A DNA stretch of 64,000 bases from Limonium bicolor. Taxonomy: Eukaryota > Streptophyta > Magnoliopsida > Caryophyllales > Plumbaginaceae. The stretch lies in assembly GCA_023374045.1 (NCBI GenBank), contig CM041776.1, positions 118,067,000-118,130,999 on the forward strand, in the 5' to 3' direction. The position numbers were made by a program, and so were the translations under genes. The notes under the pieces were generated by a model. The model had not been told where the DNA came from. It did not search any database and worked only from the letters and a program-made list of their open reading frames with translations. Of the stretch, positions 11,098-23,063 are shown in pieces. Positions within the stretch are counted from its first letter, which is position 1. Each line of letters begins with the position of its first letter.

Positions 11098-12199
11098 ACC
11101 GTGTGTTGTATATCTAATGCGTTTGTCTAGATTCATGATTTCAAATAGACAGGTGAATAAGTGGCTTAGCATGCAAGGTTACAAGCGCACTTAAGTCATG
11201 AGTGGCTTAGCACGCAAGGTTGCAAGCGCGCTCAATCCATGACATGTGCTCTACCAATCGGGCACCTGTCGGTGAGAGCTCCAGAGAACTTCTAGCAAGA
11301 CATAAGTAGTCAAGAACCACACCATCGCATATCTCTTACATCAGACATCAAACAAGGACCAAACGGAGTTAGCAACATCGACAAACTCACTCAGATTATT
11401 GACAACCACACAAGCAACTTGCTCATGACAAACTCATGACAAAAAGTGTATCTCATTAATGTGCAAGATAACAAGATAAACAAAGGCTATTGATGAACAT
11501 CATTACATAGCCGTAATACTTCAGAAGAGAGCATTTATGAGCATTAATGAGCAAATAAGTTCAGTCAAATTGAAGTGTGCAAGTGGTGACCAACCAACTT
11601 GGGAGACGCGCCGCAAACTTGCCCATTCACAAGGCAACGCGTGTGCTGATGGCTCCAGATCAAGTTCGACGAAAAATATATAGTAGGGTGCGGATATTAT
11701 ATTTGTTGAAGAATGAGTATTCTACTCTTAGAGTCTACAACTCCTAGGTTGTTAGTTGGCATCTCAACTAACTTGTATAAATAAGTGCATTAATGTTCCT
11801 TGTAAGACAAGCCCTGTACGAGAGTAAAGATAGAGATAATCTGGGCAAGTATAAATCAGACTTAGGAGTGTGTGTAAGTGCTAGAGAGTTGGTGAGCTAG
11901 TGAGGACTAGGTTAGAGTATCAATACATTGGGTATTTGATAGGACGACAGGTCGGGGAACGGTCGGTGAACCGTAGGCCGATAGTCAGGAGAGGGTTGAT
12001 GACTTTAGGGGTAAATTCGAAACTGTCCCGGGAGTCCGTGTGTGGGGCAAGGGAGGTTGAGTGAATTTCGTGTGTGTAAATTCTCAATCGAAATGTGTTT
12101 TCCAGTTTAATAGTTGCCTCTCGTCTATCAAGTATTATTAGAGTCCACGATATGTCCACGACACGTCGAGGACGCATCAGGAGCATTTGCAAAGTTTTA
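11062..12199 (+). repeat. 3' LTR of Sirevirus A
   Basis: 1138 bp, matching the 5' LTR. It starts TGCTAAGACAAG and ends in TTTTA where the 5' LTR ends TTTCA, a C-to-T change at the last dinucleotide. It is followed by the duplicated target GTATT (12200-12204). Confidence 0.95.
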
Positions 12200-12204
12200 G
12201 TATT

Positions 12205-12570
12205 TTTATTGTAAAATTGTGAGCAAAATCATCCTAGAGTAGACTGTGAAGGAAGACAGGTGCAATGTTTCAAATGTGGAAGGATGGGACATCGAGCTTA
12301 TGAATGCAGAGTTAGGAATGTAGAGGGTGGCGGTAATAAAGAAGGTAGTTACCAGGCTGCTAGATTTACTCCTCGTTAGAATTATACCAACAGACCTGGT
12401 AGTAGTAATCAAGGTGGAGCTCAACAAGTCACTTATGTGGGTCAGCGAAATAGTTACAACGGCTAAAGAAATCAATTTAGTGGGCAAGGGAAACAACCTC
12501 AATATATTAGTGGGGGTGTACAAGGAGGAGGTCAAGGAGGAGGTCGTAAGACTCAAGGGCACATCAACGT
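12205..12570 (+). pseudogene. gag: Element E: Gag zinc knuckle and C-terminal linker, broken
   Basis: Continuation of the gag that is interrupted at 1640. It reads a partial Cys/His array, then the intact knuckle C-F-K-C-G-R-M-G-H-R-A-Y-E-C at 12266-12307 (CX2CX4HX4C), then a Gly/Gln/Asn-rich linker leading into protease. Two in-frame stops interrupt it: TAG at 12377-12379 and TAA at 12464-12466. Both can be explained by one C-to-T change of a Gln codon, as expected from deamination of methylated cytosine in a silenced element. The knuckle and the Gly-rich linker are typical of Tekay/Del chromoviruses. Confidence 0.8.
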
Positions 12571-12937
12571 GATAACCAAGGTTGAGGCTGAAGCTGGGCA
12601 GGAAGGAAACACTATATCAGGTATGTTTCCGGTTCTTGGAACTCATGCTAGGGTGTTATTTGATTCGAGTGCATCATGTTCTTTCATATCTTCTGCATTT
12701 TTGAAAAGAGTAGGAGTCGTACCCAATATAGAAGTTAGTATCTCTGTTTCTACGCCCACGGGGAAAGTAGTAGGATGTACTAAAAAGGTTGAAGGTGTAA
12801 AGATATGTATTGGAGGCAAAGAGTTTGAGATGGATGTGATAGAATTTGATTTAGGATATTTTGACATAATCTTAGGGATGGATTGGTTAAGTAGGAATAA
12901 AGGACGTATAGATTGTGAGATAAAAAATAAGTTTTAA
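12569..12937 (+). pseudogene. pol: Element E: aspartic protease with altered active site
   Basis: A 122-codon open piece reads the retropepsin-like (RVP_2) fold of chromoviruses: GMFPVLGTHARVLFDSSASC, a central VEGVKICIGGKEFEMDVIEF, and the closing DIILGMDWLSRNKGRIDC. The catalytic triplet, normally D-S/T-G, is D-S-S here (12662-12670), so even if translated it should be inactive. The frame ends at 12935-12937, and RT continues in another frame ~130 bp later. The ILGMDWL closing motif places it with Tekay/Del-type elements. Confidence 0.85.
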
Positions 12938-13074
12938 AAGGAAAGAAGGAAAAAGGTTGTCATACATTAGTGGTAGAACTCAAAATAAAAAGGTGATATC
13001 GGCTTTGAAGTTATGGAAAAGTCTCCAGCCGGAGGATCAAGTTTTTTATATACTATATTCAAGAGGAGAATGCC

Positions 13075-14465
13075 ATGCAAAACCAAAAGGTAACCCCAGC
13101 AGTTGAAGAATTACCCGTGGTGCAAGAGTTCCCGGACGTATTCCCAGATGAGATTCCAGGTCTACCACCAGATCGCGAGATTGAATTCACAATAGATTTG
13201 GTGTCGGGAATAGCTCCAATATCTAAGCATCTTTATAGGATGGCACCAAATGAGAGGAGGAATTAAAGAAGCAGTTAGAAGAACTACTAAAGAAGGGTTA
13301 TATTTGTCTAAGTGCGTCACCATGGGGAGCTCCTGTCTTGTTCGTCAAGAAAAAGGATAGAAGCATGCAGTTATGCATTGACTATCGGGAACTGAATAAT
13401 GTTACTATCAAGAATAAGTATCCCTTGCCTAGAATCGATGATTTATTTGATCAACTTCAAGGAGCTAAGGTATTCTCGAAGTTCGATTCCCGATTGAGAT
13501 CAGACTATCATCAGTAAAGATAGCAGAGAAAGACATATCCAAGACAGCTTTTCGTACAAGGTATGGACACTACAAATTTGTAGTCATGCCATTTGGATTA
13601 ACTAATGCTCCCACAATCTTTATGGATTTGATGAATCCAGTTTTAATCCATTTCTCGACAAATGTGTCGTATTATTCATTGATGATATATTGGTATACTC
13701 AAAGAGTGAAGAGGAGCATGCGGATCATCTACGTCAAGTTCTCCAGCTTTTGAGAGAAAAGAAATTATATGCTAAGCTATCAAAATGTGAGTTATGGTTA
13801 AAGGAAGTATCATTTCTTGGTCGTGTGGTAACAAGAGATGGAATTTCAATGGATCCTTTGTAAATTCAAGCAGCTAAAGATCGCCTTAGACCAACAAAAT
13901 CAGGGAAGTTCGAAGTTTCCTTGGTTTAGCAGGATACTACAGGAAATTTGTTCAAGATTTTGCCAAGATTGCAAGACCACTTACAAATTTGATGAAGAAA
14001 TAAGTATCATACAAGTGGGATGATAAGTGCGATGAAGCTTTCCAAACTTTGAAGGAAAATTAACTACAGCTCCGGTCCTTGCATTACCTTGTGGAACAGA
14101 AGGCTTTGAGGTTTACAGTGATGCATCCAAGTATGGGTTAGGATGTGTCTTAATGCAAAATGGTAAAGTAATAGCCTACGCATCAAGACAACTTAAAGAA
14201 TATGAGACGAGATATCCATTACATGATTTAGAACTTGCTGCTGTGGTGTTCACGCTAAAGATTTGGAAACATTACCTATATGGCACCTCATGTAAGATCT
14301 ATACAGATCACAAGAGCTTAAAGTACATTTTCACTCAGAAGAGTTTAATATGAGACAAATGATGTGGTTTGAACTTATTAAGGATTATGATTTGGAAATT
14401 TTGTATCATGAAGGCAAAGCCAATGTTGTGGCAGATGCCTTGAGCCGAAAAAGGAGTCATGAAAG
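13075..14465 (+). pseudogene. pol: Element E: reverse transcriptase and RNase H, broken
   Basis: 13075-13266 reads the RT lead-in ([20 protein letters not shown]). The palm and fingers follow in shifted frames: [15 protein letters not shown] near 13312, [19 protein letters not shown] near 13375, and the catalytic F-I-D-D at 13675-13686. The thumb/connection ([21 protein letters not shown]) and RNase H follow ([20 protein letters not shown] near 14103-14160; [14 protein letters not shown] near 14301-14342; HEGKANVVADALSRK near 14409-14453). Stops occur near 13860, 14000 and 14351, with frame changes around 13266, 13490, 13630 and 14349. Gene order and motifs are those of a Ty3/gypsy chromovirus. 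Confidence 0.85.
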
Positions 14466-15684
14466 TGAAGTAAATTGGATATTACACGATCAGCTAGTGG
14501 AAGATTTTAGGAAGTTGAGTTTTGAGGTAGTAACAGCTGGAGAGGTTAGGAAAGAGATTTGTGCTAGTATGCAGGCATTCCTTGATATATACAAGGAAAT
14601 CTTAAATCATCAACAAAGATGATGAGAAGTTGAAGAAGATAAAGGGAAAGGTAGAAAATGGAGAAGCTTTAGATTTTAAAATTCATGAAGATGGGAGTTT
14701 AAGATTCCGGGGAAGATGGTGTGTACCAGATACTTGTGGGGATCTTAAGGAGAGATTAATGAAGGGTGATAAGTCCAATTATTCGATGCATCCCGGAGGA
14801 GATAAATTGTATAAAGACATGAAGAAACACTTTTGGTGGCCAAATATGAAAAAGGAGATAGCAGAGCATGTATCCAAATGTTTGACATATCAAAAGGGGA
14901 AATTTGAATGTCAAAAAGTTGGAGGTATGATGCAACCTTTGGATATACCTAAGTAGAAATGGGACTCAGTATCTATGGATTGTATAGTTGGGTTACCGCC
15001 AACTAAAGGAGGAATAGATCAAATTTGGGTGATAGTAGATCGATTGACTAAGACTACTAGGCTGATTCCTATGAAAAGTACATGGTCAATGGAGCAACTC
15101 GTGGATGCTTATATTAAGCTTGTGGTTAAATAGCATGGTGTTCCTATTGAAATTAATTCTGACACAGACCCAAGATTTACTTCTCGCTTCTAGCAACAGT
15201 TTTAGAAAGTTATGGGAACGAAGCTAAATCTCAGTACTGCATATCACCCTCAACCAAATGGGCAGACTGAGCGAACCATCCAGACTTTGGAAGATATGTT
15301 AAGAGCTTGTGCAATGGATACCAGGGATTTTTGCTTGATAAGCCACATTTAATTGAAGTTTCTTACAATAACAGTTATCATTCAAGTATCCACATGGCGC
15401 CATATAAGGCAGTATATGGAAGGAAGTATCGAACTCCGTTATGTTGGGATGATTCAAGAGAGCCAATCATGGTAGGACCAGATTTGACAAAAGAAATGGC
15501 ACAACAAGTCAAAAATATTCAACAGAGGTTGAAAGCTGCTCAAGATAGACAAAAGTCATATGCTGATCTACATAGAAGAGCAATCGAACTTAATGTGGAG
15601 ACACAATATTTTAAAGGTATCACCCACCAAAGGTGTGGTACGTTTTGGGAAAAAAGGGAAACTTGCTTCTAAGTACATTGGTCC
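14466..15684 (+). pseudogene. pol: Element E: integrase, broken and truncated by B
   Basis: The zinc-binding domain begins HPGGDKLYKDMKKHFWWPNM (near 14789-14848), but the second Cys of the CxxC pair is Tyr (C-L-T-Y). The DDE core follows across several stops: SMDCIVGLPPTKGG near 14971, SDTDPRFTS near 15159, and NGQTERTIQTLEDML near 15258. Stops at 14954, ~15131, ~15193 and ~15204 include TGG-to-TAG and CAG-to-TAG type changes. The C-terminal part (YNNSYHSSIHMAPYKAVYGR, ~15364) runs into a shifted KGKLASKYIGP block, where the sequence is cut at 15684 by the LTR of B. The expected chromodomain is not in the window. Confidence 0.85.
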
Positions 15685-16308
15685 TGTAGACACCAAAAAT
15701 TCTCACCCCAAAAAAAACAAAATTCAGATAAATAAATAAAATAAGAGGGGTTGTCGTCTTTCTTTTCAAAACTTATTCACGAGCATACCAAAATGAAACG
15801 GTCATTTTTTGACAAAAATTTAAATCAATTTCAAAGCATTTCCGAAAGGCATAATTATTCGAGACATTCCGGTTTTAAACACATCCTTTTTGTTTTATTT
15901 ACTTATTTTAGCATTTTATTATTTTATTTTCTATTTTATTGCTTATTTGTTTATCCATTCAATCTTTCTTCATTTTCATTTTAATGTTATCATTTTATGT
16001 GTCTTCCACTATTATTATTCATATTGGTATATTTCGTTTTATTGCAAATTCCATTAAACTTTCTCTGATTTCATTTTATTTTGTTATTTGTTTATTCTAC
16101 CGTATTTTCCGCTACTTGTACATACGTAGTTCAACTTTCATTTTTACTGCATTCATTTGTATTTAATCTCCATTTTATTAATACTATTTCATGTACTCAT
16201 TTTGTGTTATTTTATTTTATATCTTGATTATGTTTTGTATTTTTTTCATCTATACTTTATTATTTCATGAATGACATTTAGTCAGTTGTTTGTATATTAC
16301 GTCAATAA

Positions 16309-16397
16309 TCTTCGCCAGCTTAGTTGATATGTGCATACTATTGGAAGCCGTAGGTCAGGGGTTCGAGTCCCCCACCATTGCCAGAGATGATTTTTTT
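16309..16397 (+). other. tRNA-like segment with Pol III boxes A and B in the 5' LTR of B
   Basis: Box A CAGCTTAGTTGA (16316-16327) matches 10 of 12 consensus positions. Box B GGTTCGAGTCC (16360-16370) is perfect, and the 44-nt spacing equals that of a real tRNA gene. A run of seven T (16391-16397), a potential Pol III terminator, follows. The acceptor and anticodon stems do not pair convincingly, so it is a tRNA-derived relic (SINE head or pseudo-tRNA), not a functional tRNA. The same segment is in the 3' LTR (51611-51699), so it belonged to B before insertion. It lies ~120-200 bp upstream of the Pol II TATA box. Confidence 0.65.
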
Positions 16398-16510
16398 GTT
16401 TAGTTTTGCTTTCAAACGCTGTCTTGCTTGACCTCGGGTCAAACCCGACCCAAAGCATAATAAAACCCTTGTTAACCACCATCTTTCCTAGAAAACCCTA
16501 AACCCATTGT

Positions 16511-16517
16511 TATAAAA
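16511..16517 (+). promoter_or_regulatory. TATA box of the 5' LTR of B
   Basis: TATAAAA, conserved in the 3' LTR at 51820-51826. It is followed by a C/T-rich leader (CCGTGTCCCTGATCTC), as expected for a plant transcription start ~30 bp downstream. Confidence 0.55.
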
Positions 16518-17639
16518 CCGAATACAGTAGCCGTGTCCCTGATCTCTCGTTCTTTGATCCCTGGTTCTTTCATCTCTGTAAAAATAAAAATAAAAACTCA
16601 TAACTGAGCACGGCTCCCATGGAGAACCAACCTCACTCCACATCTACTCTTGCATTTTCCTTCCTGAAGCCAACACGATGCTTTCTTCGACATTAGCCGC
16701 CTCACCCTCTCATTTATCGGCCATCTTCATACGGTTGCCCAACATCTGTAGATTGGAAACCCAAACATGAATCAGTCCTATTATCTAGCTTAAGCCGTTT
16801 CATGTTCATCCGATACCCCTACTCGAAAACCCAAAAACAACAACATTCATTTACTTTCGCTGTTTCAATCTCCCCTGCATTACTTGTTTTCTTCAATAAA
16901 AATGTTCCCCGAACCCAAAAAAAAATATCTGCAACCTTCATCTTCACTAGCACCTTTCATGTCTGAATCACATTGCTTGAGATTCAATCTTCGCCCAACA
17001 TCACAACAGAAGCATAAAACCCCCAAAAATCAAAACGAACCCTAAAAAAATCAAACCGACCGCCGGTTTCTTCTTCACATTCCTCCAGTCCTTGTCATTC
17101 AAAACGAAGCCAAACACAGTATCATCAATCGAGGGTTTTTTAACTGAGCATAAAGTTCTATCTATATTCACAGATGCGGGTCGCACTCACATATCTATCT
17201 GCCCAGATTTGAAGGCGAAAACCCCTGACCGCTTCTCATTCGGTATTCATTCTGATTCTGAATTAGCTTTCTGTCTCCTCCAACTGGATGTGTGTGACTT
17301 TACTGATTTGGTCAAGCAAATGCTAACCGCGGAGGTGGACTTCAAATTCTGAACCCAAAATTGGTTTCGTAACTCGCTCAACTCCTCTCTTCATCTTCTG
17401 TTATCTTTTAACTATTCTGATCTGGGAAAGAAAGAGATCGGGGTCTATTGATATTCACTTGGTCTAATGTAGGAACAGATCATCGACCCGACTCGGGTAT
17501 GCTCGTTGAAGAAGTGTTTACCTCGACTGTTTGTTTTGTCTTTTATCTATTTGATTATCTTCATAAGCTGATCATGTAAGGGGTATCTTGCCGGTGAACT
17601 ACATCTTCATTTTATTGTTTTGGTCTTAGTCGCTTTGCA

Positions 17640-17700
17640 GACTAACGTTCGCTTTTGATTGTGAATCTCTAGTTTCTTTATATTTTTCCTATCTTTGCAG
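17640..17700 (+). promoter_or_regulatory. Splice-acceptor-like motifs in the leader of B
   Basis: Two long pyrimidine-rich tracts end in TTTGCAG: one at 17640 (TAGTCGCTTTGCAG) and a stronger one at 17700 (TTTTTCCTATCTTTGCAG|GAG). They lie ~1.1 kb downstream of the TATA box in the R/U5 part of the LTR and would suit an intron in the LTR leader. Inferred from motifs only. Confidence 0.35.
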
Positions 17701-17989
17701 GAGACAAGCTTTCCCCATCTCTCGGTATTTAATCTCAGCCCAAAAACTCGAAACTCATTTATGTTATTGCTTGGTTAGAGAGTGTTTCGTTTGACATCTG
17801 TGGAATGTATCATTGTTTATGCTTTGTATATCCTGATTCCTTTGCAATCGTGTGGTTCCATTGTGCAACTGATATGTATCTAATTCAAGGTAGCTATCGC
17901 TTTGTACTTCTGGTGATGTGCTTTTACGACTACTACCAATCAAATTTTAAAAAAAGCCCAAATCTGGCTTAATTTCTAAGAACCAAGCT

Positions 17990-18660
17990 TGGCCCAATTC
18001 CAACCCTGACCCAATTCCTTTTCAGCCCATAATTCAATTTATAAATCAGCCCAAAATAAAATCAATTCCAAAATCAATTCAATTCAGCCCAAATTAACTC
18101 AATTCAGCCCAGTCAATTCAATTCAGGCCAAATGTAACCCGACTTGCCTATTCGATTCAAGACTTGATTCAATTTCAATTCATTCAAAATTCATTTCATT
18201 CCCAATTCATTCAAAAATTCAATTCACTTCCAAACTCATTCAAATTCAATTTCAAATTCATTCAAGTTTAATTCCAATTCAATGTCAAATTCTTTTCCAA
18301 TTTCAATTCAACTAAAATTCAATCTCAATATCAGTTCAAATCAAAATTCATTCAACGCCAATTCAGCTCCGATTTCAATTCAATTTCAATTACATTCCAA
18401 TTTCCCCTACACACTAAATGTCTCACAGACCCGAGCGTCTCGCAGACTTTGTTATCCCAATGATTCGAATGTCTCACAAACCTGAGTGTCTCACAGACCC
18501 GAGTGTCTCACAGACCTGAGCGTCTCATAGACTTCGACATCTCAAGGTTCCAAACGTCTCATAAACCCGAGCGTCTCACAGACCATGATATCCCATTCCT
18601 CCCATCACATGAACATCCTAAATGTCTCATAGACCCGAGCGTCTCACAGATTAACCTCTC
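17990..18660 (+). repeat. CAATTC-rich and ~21-bp GTCTCACAGACCCGAG repeats in LTR of B
   Basis: 17990-18410 is low-complexity, dominated by CAATTCAATTC and TTCATTC variants. 18410-18660 contains about ten degenerate units around GTCTCACAGACCCGAGC, spaced ~21 bp in the best part. The short frames 18282-18485 and 18503-18703 are translations of these repeats. Confidence 0.7.
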
Positions 18661-18701
18661 AAACCCGAAACTTCAAACACCTCAAAATTCCCAAAATCGG
18701 T

Positions 18702-18800
18702 GAACTATGTAAGGTCTGATCTCAACAGGGAGTTGAGTACGTAGGCAGCCCATTTTGGGTGCGACCCCATTCCAAATAAAAAACCCTTTTCCCTTTCAAA
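18702..18800 (+). repeat. GTACGTAGGCAGCCC module, copy 1
   Basis: A ~95-bp block (GGTCTGATCTCAACAGGGAG, then TTGAGTACGTAGGCAGCCCA, GGGTGCGACC and CCCTTTTCCC) also occurs at 47728-47822 in the 3' interior of B. Its presence in both LTR and internal region of one element is unusual. Confidence 0.65.
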
Positions 18801-19489
18801 GCTGGCTCTCATACCCCTCGAAACTCTCAAACCTTCTTCGGCCCCACGAACTTCCAACCATTTGACTCAATCTCAGAATTCCCAAATCTTCACTCTATAC
18901 TCATCTGAATTCACCAATTATTTTTCTTGGCGTTAGGTTGGCAGAAAAGCTCGCCTCATCTACTTTGTCTCCTTTCTCATCCTATCATTGGATTTTAAAT
19001 GAATCTCTTTAAATAAGGTTTTGAAAGAAGAAAATCCCGACAATTGGAGACCGAGGTTTCTTCGGGCACCAATCCGAAGTCGTGGTCATTGCCACTTCCA
19101 AGGGGTGTAACCCAGTGCGAACCCACAATAGAATCTTTGTAATGACCAGATAAGCCCTATCCATAGGCAACAAATCATCAGAGTCAATTAACGGTTCTTA
19201 GTACCCGATCTTCTTTCCTAGTTATCATAGGTCAAACTAGGTGGCGAATCTAGTCAATTCCGCCTTATAGAGGCATAAGTCCGCGTGGAGCCCATCGAGA
19301 GCGGGTGTAGTGTTCACTAGCATTCCTCATAAGCTTTCTGGGAAAGACAGACGATATAGTAGGTATTTAAGGATGCCAGAATAACGGGTTTTCACCCTCC
19401 ACAGAATGGCATTTTCTAGGATCTAGACTTCTCAGCCAGATCATATTTAGATAGAACCCCCTCATACCGAAAAATCACCCTCCACAGAA

Positions 19490-19507
19490 TGGCGACTCTG
19501 CTAGGGA
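19490..19507 (+). other. Primer binding site of B
   Basis: TGGCGACTCTGCTAGGGA, four bases after the LTR. It differs from the PBS of C (TGGCGACTCTGCTGGGGA) by one base. Such sites are characteristic of Tat/Ogre elements, for which a tRNA-Arg primer has been proposed. Confidence 0.8.
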
Positions 19508-22500
19508 AAACTTGAGTAAGTTTTTCTCAAACTCAAGGAAGACTGGACTCCATTCAAAATTGTCGGGACTTCCCCACTTCTTTCAAAACCTTCAAGAGAT
19601 TCATTTCGAAAGCCATTAGGATGACTCTACTCCACACTTAGAGTGATTGGTGAGGATAGTTAGGATGAGAGTGAGTGTGTAGCTTATACTTGACTTTGCT
19701 TGCCATCTGCGCTTTGCTTGTTACATGATTACGTGATTATGCTAGACTAACTTACAGGAACTTCAGGTAGGTGGGCCCATTAGGGGTCTAACTTCTTCCC
19801 TCTCTTTTCCTGCGCATCTATTTACCTCCTTTTGGTTGTGATATTGAACTGTTAGGAATAGTCCTGATGGTGGGTGCATAGGGTAGCTTAGGACATGCAT
19901 TCCTCTGTGTCACCCTTGATATTTACAGTCGGGATAAACATTGGTCCACAATTGATTCCCCATGAGCAGAGGCCCTTCGTAGTAAGGACTATGCACACGA
20001 GGCGGTATGATCGTAGTATCCACGCCTTAAAAAGCTCATGATCCTTCAACACTTACCTTTTCGAGTCAAAAGCCAGCATATAGTGAACTCTAAGCCTTCA
20101 GTGTCCAGCTGCTGGTCCCGTGTCTAAGATGGGTTTATGGGTAGTCGCCCCCTTGTATGTCGTCTGTCGGACCACCCTTTACCTTACCCTGAAGATTGCA
20201 TGGGCTTAGTTCTTCATGATTCCTCTGCACCAAGGGTGTCTTTAAAGCCCAATGTCACGCTACAAATTCATAGAGGATCCTGTATTTACGGATACTCATA
20301 CATGACATAGCGTAGTCAGCAAATAAGTTTGACTTTGGACACACCTTATCGTGCAGATTAGGGGAGACCTGTTCCCATGCAGTACTTCCCTAAGTTTCCC
20401 AAAAGTGAGTATGTTGTGATAATCCTCGGCCGTGGCTCATGTTACTGTATCACTTCGGGTATCCTGACCTTTCAAACTTAAGCACTCCGGTCTTTCTCGA
20501 TGACGTGCCCCACAAGGCATAATAGAGATAAATCCCGAGAGATGAACAGTGAAGGAATGACGGTCCCCCGGTGGTATGGAAGCATTGATTGACCTGGAAC
20601 TTGATTATCCCAATCATTCGCACTCAGCTCCACATAAAATCAGCCACGATTTTTAGTTTGCACTTACATCTATGTGTGATCACATTTCAAAAATGAGCAA
20701 AAATCAGAAAATGAATCATGTTTAACACTCTAATGAAATCTCTTCAAAGCCGTTTATCTCGAATGATTTCCGAAAAATAATGATTTCAAAATTGTTATTT
20801 CCAAGCAGTTTTCAAAACCGGTTTCAATCAAAGTTATCCAGAAAATAAACTTTGTCATACGGTTTGCAAAGTACAGATTTCAAAAATCTACTACTTACAA
20901 ATGATTTTCAATGAATTTTCTCATAAACATTATTCAAAAACTATTTTCAAGAACAGATTGCAAACAAATTTCAATCAACTTTGTCACTGATTTTATCTCA
21001 AACTTGTGTTTGAAAACAATTTTCAAAGTCGGTTTTCGCAAACGTATTTCACAATAAATTATTTAGTCCCCATGTTGTGACCCGCTATTTTGAAGTTCAA
21101 CCCACCTTCAAAAGCAGCAGTCATTACTGTGGAGCGTACTAGTCATTTCATGTTTTCACAAAAGTGGTGAATTTTCACATAAGATTTTGTACTCGATCAT
21201 TCACCTTTCCTTTCTCAAAAAACGCCCCTCATTCCTCTCGTCAAAGCAAGTGGAGCACACGAAGATCGACAACGTGGTTTGAGCTGAAAATCAGAGCCGT
21301 ACCAACCCGAGTCAAGCGACATGAAGACTAACAACAACTGTTCGAGTCAAAAATGTTGAAAGTCAGAAGAACACCAACCTGTTCTGTTTAATCGCGGTAC
21401 GACTTTGCTGCAACAACCTGAACTCGAGCGAGCAACCAGTCAAACGCCCGAAGACGAGCGAACGGCCAATCAGGAGCCCGAACACGAACGAGCGGTCAGT
21501 CAAATGCTTGAAGATGAAGCAGATAAGTCCAGAAGAACTTTTTAACTCGAATCCCCCCTTTAATGACTTTTAGGATTGATGTATAGCATTTCCCTATAAT
21601 TCTTTCCTCTCTTGTCCATTTCTGAATAGATTACATGTATAAGTTTATACATTCCCTTTGAATTTGTTTAGATCAATGTGTATAGGGTTTCCCACTCCCT
21701 ATTTTATTTGCGAATGACCGAGTGTCAAAATTCATGTTGAGAAAATCCACTACTTTGAAAACACGTGTTTTCAAAATTGTTTTTCTAAAACTCGGTTTCT
21801 TTTGGCATGCACATATAGAGAGAAGAGTGAATAAGGGACGACTCCTCACATTTATATATCATTCATAAACCTTGCTTTATGGGGTGAAAATTCATGATAT
21901 CTATAGAAGGCATCCCTAGAACAAACACATCAATAAATACAACCAAGCAAGAGGTAAAACCACATGCATTGCATTCATTACAAAAAGTCTCATGCATTCT
22001 CGGTCAGTCCCAAATTCGTCAAACATACACAAATCCTATCCACCTCAGAAAAATTTCAAGATCATGTGCGTCATTGTCACCACACCACACGCCAGCTTTC
22101 ATCCCAATATCTCGACCGCCAAAGCCCAAACTCAGAGGGATAGAAAAGAAAATAGAGTTCAAGCCCCTCCCAATCAGAATCACCATGCGCGCCAGTGACC
22201 AAAAGGGAAAGAATGTGTCATATCGTAGGGCCACCATGCGGGAGCTGTCACTCCCTAAAAGTTCAAAACTCTAGATCCAATAAGCAGCTGAACATCATTC
22301 CAAAACAATTTCTCTCACATCACACCCAACAGCTATACCACCTTCAGGGCCAATGATGATGGGATGAGCTTCATGAACTGCGAGCTGAATTCGACTCAAG
22401 CGAGACTAGTCATAACCTTACCACTCATGCATTGCATCCAAAAACAAAACAAAACAAAAAAATGCATTCAATCAACCATTTACATTCACCATTTTCAGCA

Positions 22501-23063
22501 TTTCATGCATCCTGTATATAGTAATTCCATATTACCACAATACATCGCATGGTAGATAATCGCATTTGCATACTCCCACATCGAAATAACATCTTTGGGG
22601 AAATCGTGAGAGATTGATTGAACATAGTGCGTGAACCACTTAACTCTCGACCCATCAATGAACACAAGGGTCTAATCAAACCAGCACCATAAATCGAATG
22701 TGTAGCATGCGAAGAGCGGTATTTTCCATGGAATTTCAATTAAGCGTATTGGACGATCAACTGAGCGATGAGGGAAGGTAGAGAGAGCCAACCGAGGTAA
22801 AACCATGAGCGACATGCGCATTTCTTCAGCACATGGAGAGGCATAATTTCAAGTGAGATCAATGTCGATAGCAAGTCACGAATTGTGATTCATTCAAAGA
22901 TCCGAGAATAGTAAGAAAACAATCATTGAATAATGAGAATGACGAGGCACTTAGGAACAAAATCTCCACAAAACCAAAAAGCTTTGACTGCCTTGTACAT
23001 AATCCCTTAGTGAGCCCCGCTGAGCCTTTCATGAAAAACTTTTTCTTCAAAAAAGTCCACAAC
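19508..23063 (+). other. Interior of B, left part: non-coding leader
   Basis: No recognisable gag or pol in any frame. The longest open frame (21894-22274, 126 codons) has no familiar motif. 20690-21060 is a low-complexity stretch of TTTTCAAA-type words. 21425-21520 has three loose ~34-bp repeats (GAGCGAACGGCCAATCAG-like). Base composition is AT-rich without codon structure. Continues at 46317 after element C. Confidence 0.7.

Larger units (their letters stand above)
1646..12199 (+). mobile_element. Element A: complete Ty1/copia Sirevirus (Maximus/SIRE type)
   Basis: The element is bounded by two LTRs of identical length (1138 bp) and by the 5-bp duplication GTATT at 1641-1645 and 12200-12204. 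Internally it has a PBS matching initiator tRNA-Met, a decayed copia gag and pol in the order protease-integrase-RT-RNase H, an additional ~1.8-kb ORF after pol, and a PPT. Sirevirus assignment rests on the ~10.5-kb size, the extra 3' ORF, and the conserved 3' end in which a CATCATCAAAAAGGGG block mirrors TTTTGATGAT just inside the LTR, a layout known for this genus. Frameshifts and stops throughout gag-pol make it non-autonomous today. It lies inside the gag of gypsy element E. Confidence 0.93.
15685..19486 (+). repeat. 5' LTR of B (~3.8 kb)
   Basis: Starts TGTAGACACC directly after the interrupted integrase of E and ends CCTCCACA four bases before the PBS. Landmarks in order: an AT-rich block (15840-16260), a tRNA-like segment (16309-16397), a TATA box at 16511, a leader with acceptor-like motifs near 17640 and 17700, a CAATTC-rich stretch (17990-18410), a ~21-bp repeat array (18410-18660), and a GTACGTAGGCAGCCC module (~18702-18800). 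The right boundary is set by the PBS because the 3' copy is truncated at 52159. Short frames such as 17092-17352 have no recognisable product. Confidence 0.8.

Noticed and set aside
16309..16383. Functional tRNA gene
   Set aside because: Promoter boxes are good, but the acceptor and anticodon stems do not pair, and the segment is repeated as part of an LTR.
16297..16482. Minus-strand ORF containing WGTRTPDLRLP
   Set aside because: This peptide is the reverse translation of the box B region of the tRNA-like segment; such peptides are common false proteins.
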